This document shows, in pieces, positions 17,165 through 25,210 of a stretch of DNA of 64,000 nucleotides (within the stretch, counting starts at the first letter, position 1; each line of letters begins with the position of its first letter). A model generated the notes under the pieces. The model did not search any database. It worked only from the letters and a program-made list of their open reading frames with translations, and was not told the origin of the DNA. Made by a program: the position numbers and the translations under genes. Source of the DNA: an uncultured Pigmentiphaga sp. (GTDB lineage: Bacteria; Pseudomonadota; Gammaproteobacteria; Burkholderiales; Burkholderiaceae_B); contig CALAGD010000064.1 in assembly GCA_937891425.1 (NCBI GenBank), positions 1-64,000 on the forward strand, read 5' to 3'.

Positions 17165-18732
17165 TGGACACACGCCTCATTATCGTTGCCCCGCTGCTGC
17201 TGCCCCTGCTGACCGCAGCGCTGTGCGCCCTGCTCTGGCAACGGCCCCGCCTACAACGCTGGATCAGCGTCGCCAGTGCCTTCCTGCTGCTGGCCACCAG
17301 TGTCGTGCTGCTGCGGCAAACCAGCTCCGGAAAGATTCTCGCCAGCCAGATGGGGCACTGGCCAGCCCCCTTCGGCATCAGCATCGTCATCGATACCTTT
17401 TCGGCCATCATGCTTGCGATTACCGGCGTCATGGCCATTGCCGTAACCGTGTATTCGCTCGGACCGGGCCGGGCACGGCGGGACCATGCCGGCTTTCACC
17501 CCATGCTGCACGCACTGTTGCTGGGTGTGTGCGGGTCGTTCATGACCGGCGATATCTTCAACCTCTATGTCTGGTTCGAGGTGATGATCATCGCCTCGTT
17601 TGGCCTGCTGGTGCTGGACCGCACCGCGCAACAGATCGATGGCGGCATCCGTTACGTGATGCTCAACCTCATCGGCACCACGTTCTTCCTGATCGCCGTA
17701 GGTCTGCTCTACGGTCTCACGGGCACCCTCAACCTGGCCGATCTTGCCCGCATGACTCCCCATGTCGAACAGCGCGGCCTGCTGGCGACAGCGGGCGTCC
17801 TGCTGCTAGTAAGCTTCGGCGCCAAGGCTGCAGTGTTTCCGGTGTTCAACTGGCTGCCCGCGTCGTACCATACGGCCTCGATGCCCGTAGCGGCCATATT
17901 CGCCGCGTTGCTTACCAAGGTTGGCGTCTATGCCATCCTGCGTGTCTACACACTGTTGTTCGCCCACGACACCTCGTTCTTCGGACCACTGTTCGCCTTC
18001 CTCGCCATCAGCACCATGGTGGTCGGTGTGCTGGGCGCCGCGGCCCACTACGACATCCGCAAGATCCTCTCGTTTCACATCATCAGCCAGATCGGTTACA
18101 TGCTGGTCGGCGTGGCCCTGATGACGCCCCTGGCGATCGCGGGCAGCATCCTTTATATCGTCCACCACATCATCGTCAAGGCCAACCTCTTCCTGGTGGC
18201 AGGTGCCATCCATACGCGCAGCGGCAGCTATTGGCTCGCGCGCCTTGGCGGCCTGTGGCGCACGGCGCCGTTGCTGGGCATTCTCTTCCTGATCCCCGCT
18301 CTGTCGCTCGCGGGCATGCCCCCCCTGTCCGGGTTCTGGGGCAAGTTTGCAGTTATCCGCGCCAGCCTTGAAGTGAACGCCTACTGGCTGGCAGGCGCCG
18401 CGCTGGTGGTCAGCCTGCTCACGCTGTTTTCCATGATCAAGATCTGGAACGAAGCGTTCTGGAAGGCTGAGCCCGTCGAACCTGCGCCGCGCCCCACCAC
18501 ACGCGTGCAACAGGCAGCCACTTACGCTCCCATCGTCGTGCTGGCGGCCATTACGCTCACTATCGGGCTTCATACGGAACCGTTCGCCCGGATTTCCCTG
18601 GCTGCCGCCCATCAGCTGCTCGATCGGGACGGATACATCGCTGCAGTGCTGCACTCGGGTAACGACCAGGCCGGACACAGCCCGGATTCCAGTGCCGTGG
18701 CCCGGTTGATCGAGGAGGACCCGACACAATGA
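17164..18732 (+). CDS. mrpD: Na+/H+ antiporter subunit MrpD
   Basis: The 522-residue NuoM/N-like protein has about 14 spans. It carries the proton-path helix VWFEVMIIASFGLLVLD with its Glu, the Lys-bearing FGAKAAVFPVFNWLP and LLTKVGVYAILRV segments, and ALSLAGMPPLSGFWGKF near the end of the conserved core. The stop overlaps a small downstream ORF in an ATGA arrangement. Confidence 0.95.
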   Translation: MDTRLIIVAPLLLPLLTAALCALLWQRPRLQRWISVASAFLLLATSVVLLRQTSSGKILASQMGHWPAPFGISIVIDTFSAIMLAITGVMAIAVTVYSLGPGRARRDHAGFHPMLHALLLGVCGSFMTGDIFNLYVWFEVMIIASFGLLVLDRTAQQIDGGIRYVMLNLIGTTFFLIAVGLLYGLTGTLNLADLARMTPHVEQRGLLATAGVLLLVSFGAKAAVFPVFNWLPASYHTASMPVAAIFAALLTKVGVYAILRVYTLLFAHDTSFFGPLFAFLAISTMVVGVLGAAAHYDIRKILSFHIISQIGYMLVGVALMTPLAIAGSILYIVHHIIVKANLFLVAGAIHTRSGSYWLARLGGLWRTAPLLGILFLIPALSLAGMPPLSGFWGKFAVIRASLEVNAYWLAGAALVVSLLTLFSMIKIWNEAFWKAEPVEPAPRPTTRVQQAATYAPIVVLAAITLTIGLHTEPFARISLAAAHQLLDRDGYIAAVLHSGNDQAGHSPDSSAVARLIEEDPTQ

Positions 18733-18824
18733 AGGAACTCGTCCGCCCGACAGGAAAGCCGAAGAAGCTTCCGCAACCCGGGCGCGGCCCACGCTTGCAC
18801 ATCAGCCCGGAGATTGCGCCGTGA
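18729..18824 (+). CDS. 31-codon ORF between mrpD and mrpE, both ends coupled
   Basis: ATG at 18729 overlaps the mrpD stop (ATGA) and its TGA (18822-18824) overlaps the GTG start of mrpE (GTGA). The peptide is basic and Pro/Gly-rich with no membrane segment, and it matches no Mrp subunit I know. It occupies the place where the N-terminal membrane part of a normal MrpE would be encoded. It could be a translational bridge that carries ribosomes to mrpE, a remnant of a longer mrpE start, or chance. Confidence 0.4.
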   Translation: MKELVRPTGKPKKLPQPGRGPRLHISPEIAP

Positions 18825-19174
18825 CACTCTCCTCGCCCGCACGCGGATGGGCCCTTGTGGTCGGCTGGGCCCGGCTCATCATCACGCTCATCATCGAACT
18901 CCTCAAGGCGACCTGGGCCACCCTCAAGATGGTCTATTCGCCTCCGGGCACTGCCCGGCCCGCCATTCTGGCGGTACCGCTCGACACAAAATCTCCCTTG
19001 GGAATCACTTCGTTCGCCAACATGATTACCCTGACCCCGGGGACGACCACCCTTGATGTCGCGGATGACGAAACCCTGCTGTATGTGCACGCACTGGACG
19101 CGCCAGACAGCGCTGAGGCAGTCCAAGGCATGAAAGACTCTCTCGAAAACTGCGTCAAACGGGTATTGCCATGA
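18821..19174 (+). CDS. mrpE: Na+/H+ antiporter subunit MrpE, short form
   Basis: The 117-residue protein contains the MNHE core: one membrane segment (WARLIITLIIELLKATWATL) followed by the conserved PLGITSFANMITLTPGTTTLDV and DETLLYVHALD. Usual MrpE proteins are near 160 residues and begin with two further spans, which are missing here. No in-frame alternative start restores them. The GTG at 18821 is the only sensible start and overlaps the preceding small ORF. Its stop overlaps mrpF by 4 nt (ATGA). Confidence 0.88.
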   Translation: MTLSSPARGWALVVGWARLIITLIIELLKATWATLKMVYSPPGTARPAILAVPLDTKSPLGITSFANMITLTPGTTTLDVADDETLLYVHALDAPDSAEAVQGMKDSLENCVKRVLP

Positions 19175-19485
19175 ATATCGTCATGTGGGCCACGATCATT
19201 GCGGCCCTCCTTCTGATTCCTGCGGTGGCGCTCGTCGCCTGGCGCATGCTGGCGGGGCCCAGTTCCGCCGACCGCGTCATTGCCACCGACATGCTGGGCC
19301 TGCTGGGTATCTCACTGGCCTCGTTGGCGACCGCCTACACCGGATACACCGCATACCTCGACATCGGAGTGGGCGTGGCGCTCATTTCCTTCTTGGGCGC
19401 TGTGGCGTTCGCATCGTTGCTCGAACGGGGGCAGCTGCTGCCCGGAACCGACCGGCGCGCCCACCAGCCCGACGGAGAACAGTGA
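19171..19485 (+). CDS. mrpF: Na+/H+ antiporter subunit MrpF
   Basis: The 104-residue protein has three spans with the MnhF signature GPSSADRVIATDMLGL and a last span DIGVGVALISFLGAVAFA. It starts inside the mrpE stop (ATGA) and ends 1 nt before mrpG. It is part of the membrane antiporter. Confidence 0.95.
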   Translation: MNIVMWATIIAALLLIPAVALVAWRMLAGPSSADRVIATDMLGLLGISLASLATAYTGYTAYLDIGVGVALISFLGAVAFASLLERGQLLPGTDRRAHQPDGEQ

Positions 19486-19486
19486 G

Positions 19487-19948
19487 ATGAACTGGGAATC
19501 TGTCCGCGAGATCGTCGCAGCGTTCTTCATCCTGGGGGGGGCGTTCGTCACGTTCAGCGCCGCACTGGGCGTGGCCCGGTTCCCCGACGCGTTCACCCGC
19601 ATGCATGCGGCCACCAAGGCCGGCGTCGTGGGCGCGGGCAGCCTCATGCTGGGATGCAGCCTGGCAGTCGGGACCTGGCCGGCGGTTCTCTCTGCGCTGG
19701 TGGGTGTGTTCTTCCTGGTGTCAACGGTCGCATTGTCAGCACATGCGCTTGGACGTGCAGCCTACCTCTCGGGTGCCCCCCTGGCTGAGAATACGGTCGC
19801 CAACGCTCTCGAAAACGTCTACCCAAGGCCCTCGCACGACCGGCTGTTGGGCGTGCCGGCAGCCATCCTGCCGGAGACAGCGCCAAGCGATGGGGCGTGC
19901 GCTGTGGATATGGAAGGTGCGGGGGCGCCACGCGATATGCGCACCTGA
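19487..19948 (+). CDS. mrpG: Na+/H+ antiporter subunit MrpG
   Basis: The 153-residue protein has the MnhG core: ILGGAFVTFSAALGVARFPD, FTRMHAATKAGVVGAG, and a third span ending in STVALSAHALGRAAY. A hydrophilic tail of about 45 residues follows. The ATG at 19487 comes 1 nt after the mrpF stop. It closes the operon and converges on yacG, 34 nt away. Confidence 0.95.
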   Translation: MNWESVREIVAAFFILGGAFVTFSAALGVARFPDAFTRMHAATKAGVVGAGSLMLGCSLAVGTWPAVLSALVGVFFLVSTVALSAHALGRAAYLSGAPLAENTVANALENVYPRPSHDRLLGVPAAILPETAPSDGACAVDMEGAGAPRDMRT

Positions 19949-19982
19949 GAACAGCTTGCGCTCGCGCGATGCACCAACGCCC

Positions 19983-20192
19983 TCAGCCATCGGCACGCCG
20001 CGCTTTCGACCAGACATTTTCCGGATCGGAGTCGTCATCGGGCACTGGCTCACCGGGAATGACGTAACTCTCGGATGCCCAGGCACCCAGATCGATCTGT
20101 TTGCAGCGCTCGGAGCAGAACGGCTTGAACAGGCTATCCTCTCTCCACGGGACATCGCGGTTACAGGTCGGGCATTTGACTACGGTTACCAT
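19983..20192 (-). CDS. yacG: DNA gyrase inhibitor YacG
   Basis: The 69-residue protein has the four-cysteine zinc site of YacG: CPTC near the start and CSERC about 18 residues later, followed by KQIDLGAWASESYVIPG. YacG binds GyrB and inhibits gyrase. The acidic tail (DDDSDPEN) is typical. It stands alone here, without the coaE or zapD genes often found next to it. Confidence 0.93.
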   Translation of the reverse strand: MVTVVKCPTCNRDVPWREDSLFKPFCSERCKQIDLGAWASESYVIPGEPVPDDDSDPENVWSKARRADG

Positions 20193-20247
20193 GGCTCACC
20201 TACTCGACGCGTTCTGCCCCCCCGAGCAACCAGAGGAGCAGATTGTC

Positions 20248-21312
20248 ATGACTGTTTCGTTCGATATTGCCGTTTGCAGCGGCCGTTTTCAGCCCGGATT
20301 GCAGGCGCACGTGCTGGCCATTCGCCAGGCGCTTGATCTGGCGCCCCAGTGCGTGATCATCGTCGAAAACGCCGGCAGCGCAATCACCCCACGCCATCCG
20401 TTCAGCGCCCGCGAAAGCGCCCGATGGCTCATGCACGAGTTCACCGCCAAGGAGCGCAGCCGCCTGCACCTCACCGGGTTACGCGCAGATTATGACGCAC
20501 AACGCCGCATTGGCACGATGAAAGCGCTGGCGCGACAAGCCGCCGCACAGACAGGTTCTGCCGATCACCCGTTGCGCTGCGCCATCATGTTGACCGACGA
20601 TGAGACCTTGCCTGTGCCGCAGGGCTGGACGCAGGTCACGCCCCGGCACACGATCGCCGACGAATCAATGCGTCTGCGCAACGCCTTGTTCGGGGCACCA
20701 CAACCCGCCGAGGCACTCACCCGCTACGCCGATGCGCTGCCCGCGCATACCTTTGCCGCTCTCCGCCAATGGATCGACACGCCGCAGTTCGCGACGCTTC
20801 GCGCTGAGTGGGACCTCATCCGGCGCGAACGCAATGAATGGGCCGATGCACCGTATCCCCCGGTTTTCGTTACCGTCGATGTCGTCGTGACCTGCGCTGA
20901 ACACGTGCTGCTGATACGACGTGGCGCGGCCCCGGGTCGTGGCCTGCTGGCGCTGCCGGGCGGGTTCATCGAACAGGCAGAAACACTGGTGCAGGCGGCC
21001 CTGCGCGAGTTACGGGAAGAAACCCGGCTGTCCGTGGACGATGATGCGCTGCTGCAGTGTCTGCGCGGCAGCCATGTGTTCGACGCACCCTTCCGCAGCC
21101 AGCGCGGCCGTGTCATCACGCACGCCTTCCACTTCGAATTGCCGCACACAAGCCTGCCGGAGGTGAACGCTGCGGACGATGCCGCTGAAGCGATGTGGGT
21201 CGCCATCGATGAACTGAGTAGCCTCGAGTCCGGGTTCCACGACGACCACTTCCTGATCCTGGATCACTTCCTGGAGTTCGCTGACTGGAGCGTCCCGCCG
21301 TTCTGGGCCTGA
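20248..21312 (+). CDS. NadM-Nudix fusion (NMN adenylyltransferase-like domain plus Nudix hydrolase)
   Basis: The 354-residue protein aligns along its length with the Synechocystis slr0787 type. The N-terminal nucleotidyltransferase-like domain (1-190) has GRFQPGLQAH where active enzymes have GRFQPFHxGH, so one of two His is Leu18. The C-terminal phosphate motif also differs (ADESMRLRNALF against an SSTxIR-type sequence). The Nudix half keeps an intact box (GGFIEQAETLVQAALRELRE, then E) and the HVFDAPxRSxRGRxITHA segment of ADP-ribose hydrolases. The ATG at 20248 follows GAGGAG; an earlier ATG at 20191 is possible. Confidence 0.9.
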   Translation: MTVSFDIAVCSGRFQPGLQAHVLAIRQALDLAPQCVIIVENAGSAITPRHPFSARESARWLMHEFTAKERSRLHLTGLRADYDAQRRIGTMKALARQAAAQTGSADHPLRCAIMLTDDETLPVPQGWTQVTPRHTIADESMRLRNALFGAPQPAEALTRYADALPAHTFAALRQWIDTPQFATLRAEWDLIRRERNEWADAPYPPVFVTVDVVVTCAEHVLLIRRGAAPGRGLLALPGGFIEQAETLVQAALRELREETRLSVDDDALLQCLRGSHVFDAPFRSQRGRVITHAFHFELPHTSLPEVNAADDAAEAMWVAIDELSSLESGFHDDHFLILDHFLEFADWSVPPFWA

Positions 21313-21446
21313 AATCCAGGACCGGGGAGCCAACGATCACGCCCGCGCGGTGCGGGCACGCAACGGCGTTTCACGGGCGGCAGGGGCACGGTCCATGCAC
21401 CCACGACGAGAACGCCGCGCAACCTGACCGTTGGCCAGCGTCAGAC

Positions 21447-22133
21447 TCAGGCAGGCTCCTCCAGCGGAACCAGCAGCTCGGGACTGTCGTACCCCGCGTC
21501 ACGCACCATCGGGCTGACGACATACCATTCGAACGCAGGCGGTGGCAGCAGAAGTTCGCTGACGATGTGCCTGGCCATCTCGAGCGGCGTTTTTGGGTCC
21601 AGCCATAACAGGGCGTCTTCTTGGGCAAGCACCACTGGACGGCGGTCGGCCAGCTCGACCAGGCCGTACCCGGCATGCGCGGTCACGATGATGAACCCGG
21701 GTGGCACGCCGCGTGCACGTGGCAGATGAAGATCGGTCAGCGCGGCGAAGAACATGGGTGCGTCATTGGGCAGCCGAATGCGATATGCCACCGGACTGTC
21801 CGCGTCATCGCGCCATTCGAACCAGCCGTCTGCGGGTACCACACACCGCCCCTGCCGCCACATCAGGGCAATTCGTGCACAATCCAGCGAATCAACGGCC
21901 GAGAGCGTGGCAACGACATCCGGCCGTCCCCGCGTGCGCGGCAGTTCACAACCCCAGCGCAACCGCGCGATCGCACGCTGCCCTGCAGGCAACCGGTGCA
22001 GTATATGTGACGAAGCTCCGGGCGCGACGTTGTAGCGTGGGCCGCCGTTCGCGGAATCGCGCCCACCAGTCTCCCACCCCAGCGCAGCCATATATTCGGA
22101 TCCTGTACGGAACTGGGTGATGCGATTGCACAT
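21447..22133 (-). CDS. Divergent SRAP (YedK/HMCES-like) protein
   Basis: The 228-residue protein has the SRAP fold: Met-Cys start (MCNRI), RYNVAPG, a WG strand, and ADGWFEW with the catalytic Glu106. SRAP proteins use Cys2 to crosslink abasic sites in single-stranded DNA. Two other active-site residues look changed: the HDR(M/R)P motif is ADRRP here (Ala162 for His), and the INARxE segment with its Asn is unrecognisable. Cys2 must be at the N-terminus, which fixes the ATG at 22133. The gene is isolated, with divergent and convergent neighbours. Confidence 0.87.
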   Translation of the reverse strand: MCNRITQFRTGSEYMAALGWETGGRDSANGGPRYNVAPGASSHILHRLPAGQRAIARLRWGCELPRTRGRPDVVATLSAVDSLDCARIALMWRQGRCVVPADGWFEWRDDADSPVAYRIRLPNDAPMFFAALTDLHLPRARGVPPGFIIVTAHAGYGLVELADRRPVVLAQEDALLWLDPKTPLEMARHIVSELLLPPPAFEWYVVSPMVRDAGYDSPELLVPLEEPA

Positions 22134-22248
22134 GACCGACCCTCCTTGCGGCGCTCTCAAGCAACCGCCATGCCGATATACACTTATCGCCTTTCTGGCG
22201 ATACTTCGCTACGTCGACGCAGACAGAACATCAAACCGGAGTACCCTG

Positions 22249-23391
22249 ATGCGCGGTCATCTTCGTTTGGCCGGACTTCTCTTGTTCGCATGGTGTGCCT
22301 GCCTCCATGCAGAAATCGTGGTGGGCATCAATCTGAGCGCGAGCGGATCCGGCGCGCACCAGGGAGAGCCTGCCAAGCAGGCAGTCCTGCTTTGGCCCCG
22401 TACTCTCGGCGACGAGATCGCCCATTACATCCTTCTGGACGATGCCTCCGACCCCACCATTGCCGGCCAGAATATCGAACGTCTGCTGAACGAGCAACAG
22501 GTGGACGTCATCGTGGGCCCCACATCGCCCCATGCGCAGTCGGTCGCCACGCCGCTGGCCCAGCGCGCCGAAATCCCCATGCTGTCGCTGTCCGCGACCG
22601 CACCCGCGCGGCTTCCATGGATATATCCCGTTGTTCCCGCCAGGTCACTGGCCACCAATGCCATCGCCCGGCACATGCAGCACAGCGGTGCCAACCGCGT
22701 CGCCTTCCTGGGGCTGGCCAACCCGTACGGCAACGACTGGTACGAGCACCTGCAGCAATCAGCTCAGGATGCGGGCCTCACCATAGTTGTCGACGAACGG
22801 TACCGCCTCGGCGAAACCAGCCTCAGCGGGCACGCGCTGCGTGTACTGGAGTTTGCGCCCGATGCGGTTTTTGTCGGGGATACGGGCGCAGCGGCAGCGC
22901 TGGCCGTCAAGGCGCTGCGCGAACGCGGTTTCGTGGGCGCCATATACGCCACGAGCGATGCGGCGGTGCCCGAGTTTCTGCAGGCGGTTGACCCGACCGT
23001 CATCGAGGGCGTCCACTTGCCGGTCGTGCCCGCAATCATCGCCCGAGACTTGCCTGCGCAGCACCCGGCACGCGACGTAGCGCAGGACTTCGTCGAGCGG
23101 TACGAAGCACGCTACGGCACGGGTTCGGTCATGCCCGCTGCGAGCGATGCCTGGAGCGCTTGGGTATGGCTGAACTCCGCCGTGCGCCGCGCCAAGAATG
23201 CCGGTGCCCAGCCTGGCAGCCCCGAGTTCCGCGCTGCGCTCGCCAGGGCGCTCGACGACACCCGAAAACTGGCCGTTCCGAATGGTGTGCTGAGTGCCGA
23301 CCCGCCACCCGGTCACCCGCGCTACGATGAGCACGCCTACATCGTGACCTCCGTTCGCAACGGTCGGCTTGCCCCTGCCGAACCTGCCTGA
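22249..23391 (+). CDS. ABC-type substrate-binding protein, branched-chain amino acid type
   Basis: The 380-residue protein has a signal peptide (MRGHLRLAGLLLFAWCACLHA, likely cut before EIVVG) and a type I periplasmic binding fold: IVVGINLSASGSG, a VIVGPTSPHAQSVA hinge, the NRVAFLGLANPYGNDW helix, and GAIYATSDAA. This is the Peripla_BP_6 family. No permease or ATPase genes are adjacent, so it is an orphan receptor whose ligand is unknown. The ATG at 22249 follows GGAG. An EamA exporter gene follows 51 nt later. Confidence 0.9.
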   Translation: MRGHLRLAGLLLFAWCACLHAEIVVGINLSASGSGAHQGEPAKQAVLLWPRTLGDEIAHYILLDDASDPTIAGQNIERLLNEQQVDVIVGPTSPHAQSVATPLAQRAEIPMLSLSATAPARLPWIYPVVPARSLATNAIARHMQHSGANRVAFLGLANPYGNDWYEHLQQSAQDAGLTIVVDERYRLGETSLSGHALRVLEFAPDAVFVGDTGAAAALAVKALRERGFVGAIYATSDAAVPEFLQAVDPTVIEGVHLPVVPAIIARDLPAQHPARDVAQDFVERYEARYGTGSVMPAASDAWSAWVWLNSAVRRAKNAGAQPGSPEFRAALARALDDTRKLAVPNGVLSADPPPGHPRYDEHAYIVTSVRNGRLAPAEPA

Positions 23392-23442
23392 CCCCGGCTT
23401 CGGCACGACGGTTTCACCCACCCGCACCTCGCTGTTCCGCAT

Positions 23443-24291
23443 ATGCAAGCCCTCTGGATGCTGGCCGCCATGTTCATGTTTGCGCTCATGGGCGCAACGG
23501 TGAAACTGGCCGGCGACATGCAGGCCACGCTGCCGCAGATCATCATCATGCGCAGCCTGCCTTCGATCATCATGTTGCTTTTCTGGGCGCGCCTGGGGCG
23601 CCAGTCGCTCAAGCCCGTCGTCTGGCAGCTGCACATATGGCGCAATCTCGCGGGAGCCGGTGCACTGTGGACCGGCTTTTACGCCACCACGCACCTGCCG
23701 CTGGCGACCGCCATCACCCTCAACTACACCACACCGCTGTTCGTAGCCGCGTGGCTGCTGACACTGGGAGGGAACCAGCGCGACTGGGTGCGCGGGCTGT
23801 CGGTGGGTGCGGGGTTCATGGGGGTGCTGGCCGTATTGCGTCCGACGCTCAACCCGTCTGACTGGCTGCCGGCGATGCTGGGGCTCACCGCGGCCGGTCT
23901 GGGTGCGATCGCGCAAATGCAGTTGCGCGCGCTCGGGCGCATTGGCGAGCCCGCGTGGCGCACGGTCTTTTATTTTTCGGTAACAGGCTTCCTCACGGGC
24001 CTGATCGGCCTCGTTCCCCTCGGTTGGACCGCACCATCCGCCCGAGGGTGGGCAGCCCTCATCGCGCTCGGCATCACCGGGCTGCTGGGTCAGCTGGCCC
24101 TGACACGCGCATTCGGAAAAGGATCAGCGCTGTTGTCGGCGGCGCTGCAGTACTCGATCATCCTGTTCGCATCGGTTTTCGGATTTCTCATTTGGGGTGA
24201 CGTGCCCGACCGCACCGCGGTACTAGGCATGGTACTGATCGTAGCCGCCTGCGTGGTCTCGGTATGGCACACCGCCCACCGGGAACCCTGA
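23443..24291 (+). CDS. EamA/DMT-family permease
   Basis: The 282-residue protein has about ten spans arranged as two EamA repeats. The first ends in NYTTPLFVAAWLLTLGG and the second in LSAALQYSIILFASVFGFLIWGD, both typical DMT segments. Relatives export amino acids or metabolites; the substrate is not visible. It is co-directional with the binding-protein gene and may share its transcript. A perfect palindrome follows the stop. Confidence 0.9.
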   Translation: MQALWMLAAMFMFALMGATVKLAGDMQATLPQIIIMRSLPSIIMLLFWARLGRQSLKPVVWQLHIWRNLAGAGALWTGFYATTHLPLATAITLNYTTPLFVAAWLLTLGGNQRDWVRGLSVGAGFMGVLAVLRPTLNPSDWLPAMLGLTAAGLGAIAQMQLRALGRIGEPAWRTVFYFSVTGFLTGLIGLVPLGWTAPSARGWAALIALGITGLLGQLALTRAFGKGSALLSAALQYSIILFASVFGFLIWGDVPDRTAVLGMVLIVAACVVSVWHTAHREP

Positions 24292-24305
24292 GGATTACGT
24301 CCGGC

Positions 24306-24333
24306 GGCGCAGGGTGCCCGGGCACCCTGCGCC
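24306..24333. terminator. 28-bp perfect palindrome between convergent genes
   Basis: GGCGCAGGGTGCCC (24306-24319) is followed directly by its exact complement GGGCACCCTGCGCC (24320-24333). It can fold on both strands with a CCGG tip, between the EamA gene (plus) and the dienelactone hydrolase gene (minus). There is no T tract, so it may be a Rho-assisted or processing stem. Confidence 0.55.
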
Positions 24334-24355
24334 ATTTCCCGACCGTCGGATGCCG

Positions 24356-25147
24356 TCAGGCCAGCGCCTGCCTGAAGCGTTCCAACATGCGCCGCCAGCC
24401 ATCCTTCGCCGGCTCTACACGGTAGCTGGGACGATAGTCGGCCAGGAACGCGTGCGGTGCGTCGGGGTAAATGACGAACTCGGAACGCTTCGCCGCATCG
24501 TTGCCTTGTGCCAGCGCGGCCTTCATCTTCTCGACGACTTCCAGCGGAATTCCCTCATCGGCCCCACCGTACAGTGCCAGCACAGGCACCCGCAGCTCAC
24601 CCGCGACATCGACCGGGTGACGCGGACGCCTGTCGTCACGCGGGCCGTCGAGGCGGCCATACCAGGCCACCGCTGCCTTCAGGTTCGGGTTATGTGCTGC
24701 ATAGAGCCAGGTAATGCGCCCACCCCAGCAGAAACCCGTCACTGCGAGCCGGCTGACGTCCGCACCCTGGCTGGCGGCCCAGGCGACGGTAGCGTCAAGA
24801 TCAGACATGACCTGGGCATCGGGTACATGATTCACGATTTCGGCAAACAGAGTGGGAATGTCGGTATATTTGCGCGGATCACCCTGTCTGAAGTAAAGCT
24901 CGGGTGCAACCGCGAAATACCCCTCGTGCGCCAGGCGGCGGCACAGGTCCTTGATGTGCTCGTGCACACCGAAAATTTCCTGCACGACCAGGATGACCGG
25001 CGCATTGACGGCATCCTTCGGCCTGGCGTAATAGCCGGGCAGCTGGCCGTCGGCCACCTTGATGGTGATGTCGGCCGCATCAAGGTTCTCGGCGCTGGTA
25101 TGAATCGTGGTCTCGGTGGGCCCACCAGCAGCAGGAGCAAACGTCAT
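24356..25147 (-). CDS. Dienelactone hydrolase family protein
   Basis: The 263-residue alpha/beta hydrolase has the Cys-Asp-His triad of the family: nucleophile in VTGFCWGGR, Asp in YGGADEGIP, and His in DAPHAFLADY. The partner Glu lies in VILVVQEIFGVHEH. The N-terminal 20 residues are unstructured and Thr-rich, not a signal peptide. No aromatic degradation genes lie nearby, so a general carboxyl-ester or lactone hydrolase role is more likely than chlorocatechol breakdown. It is 63 nt after polA in the same direction. Confidence 0.92.
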   Translation of the reverse strand: MTFAPAAGGPTETTIHTSAENLDAADITIKVADGQLPGYYARPKDAVNAPVILVVQEIFGVHEHIKDLCRRLAHEGYFAVAPELYFRQGDPRKYTDIPTLFAEIVNHVPDAQVMSDLDATVAWAASQGADVSRLAVTGFCWGGRITWLYAAHNPNLKAAVAWYGRLDGPRDDRRPRHPVDVAGELRVPVLALYGGADEGIPLEVVEKMKAALAQGNDAAKRSEFVIYPDAPHAFLADYRPSYRVEPAKDGWRRMLERFRQALA

Positions 25148-25210
25148 CGATGTCTCCAGTAAAACAACATGTAGGAAAACCCTTCACCTTAAAGAAGATT
25201 CGGCGCAAGA

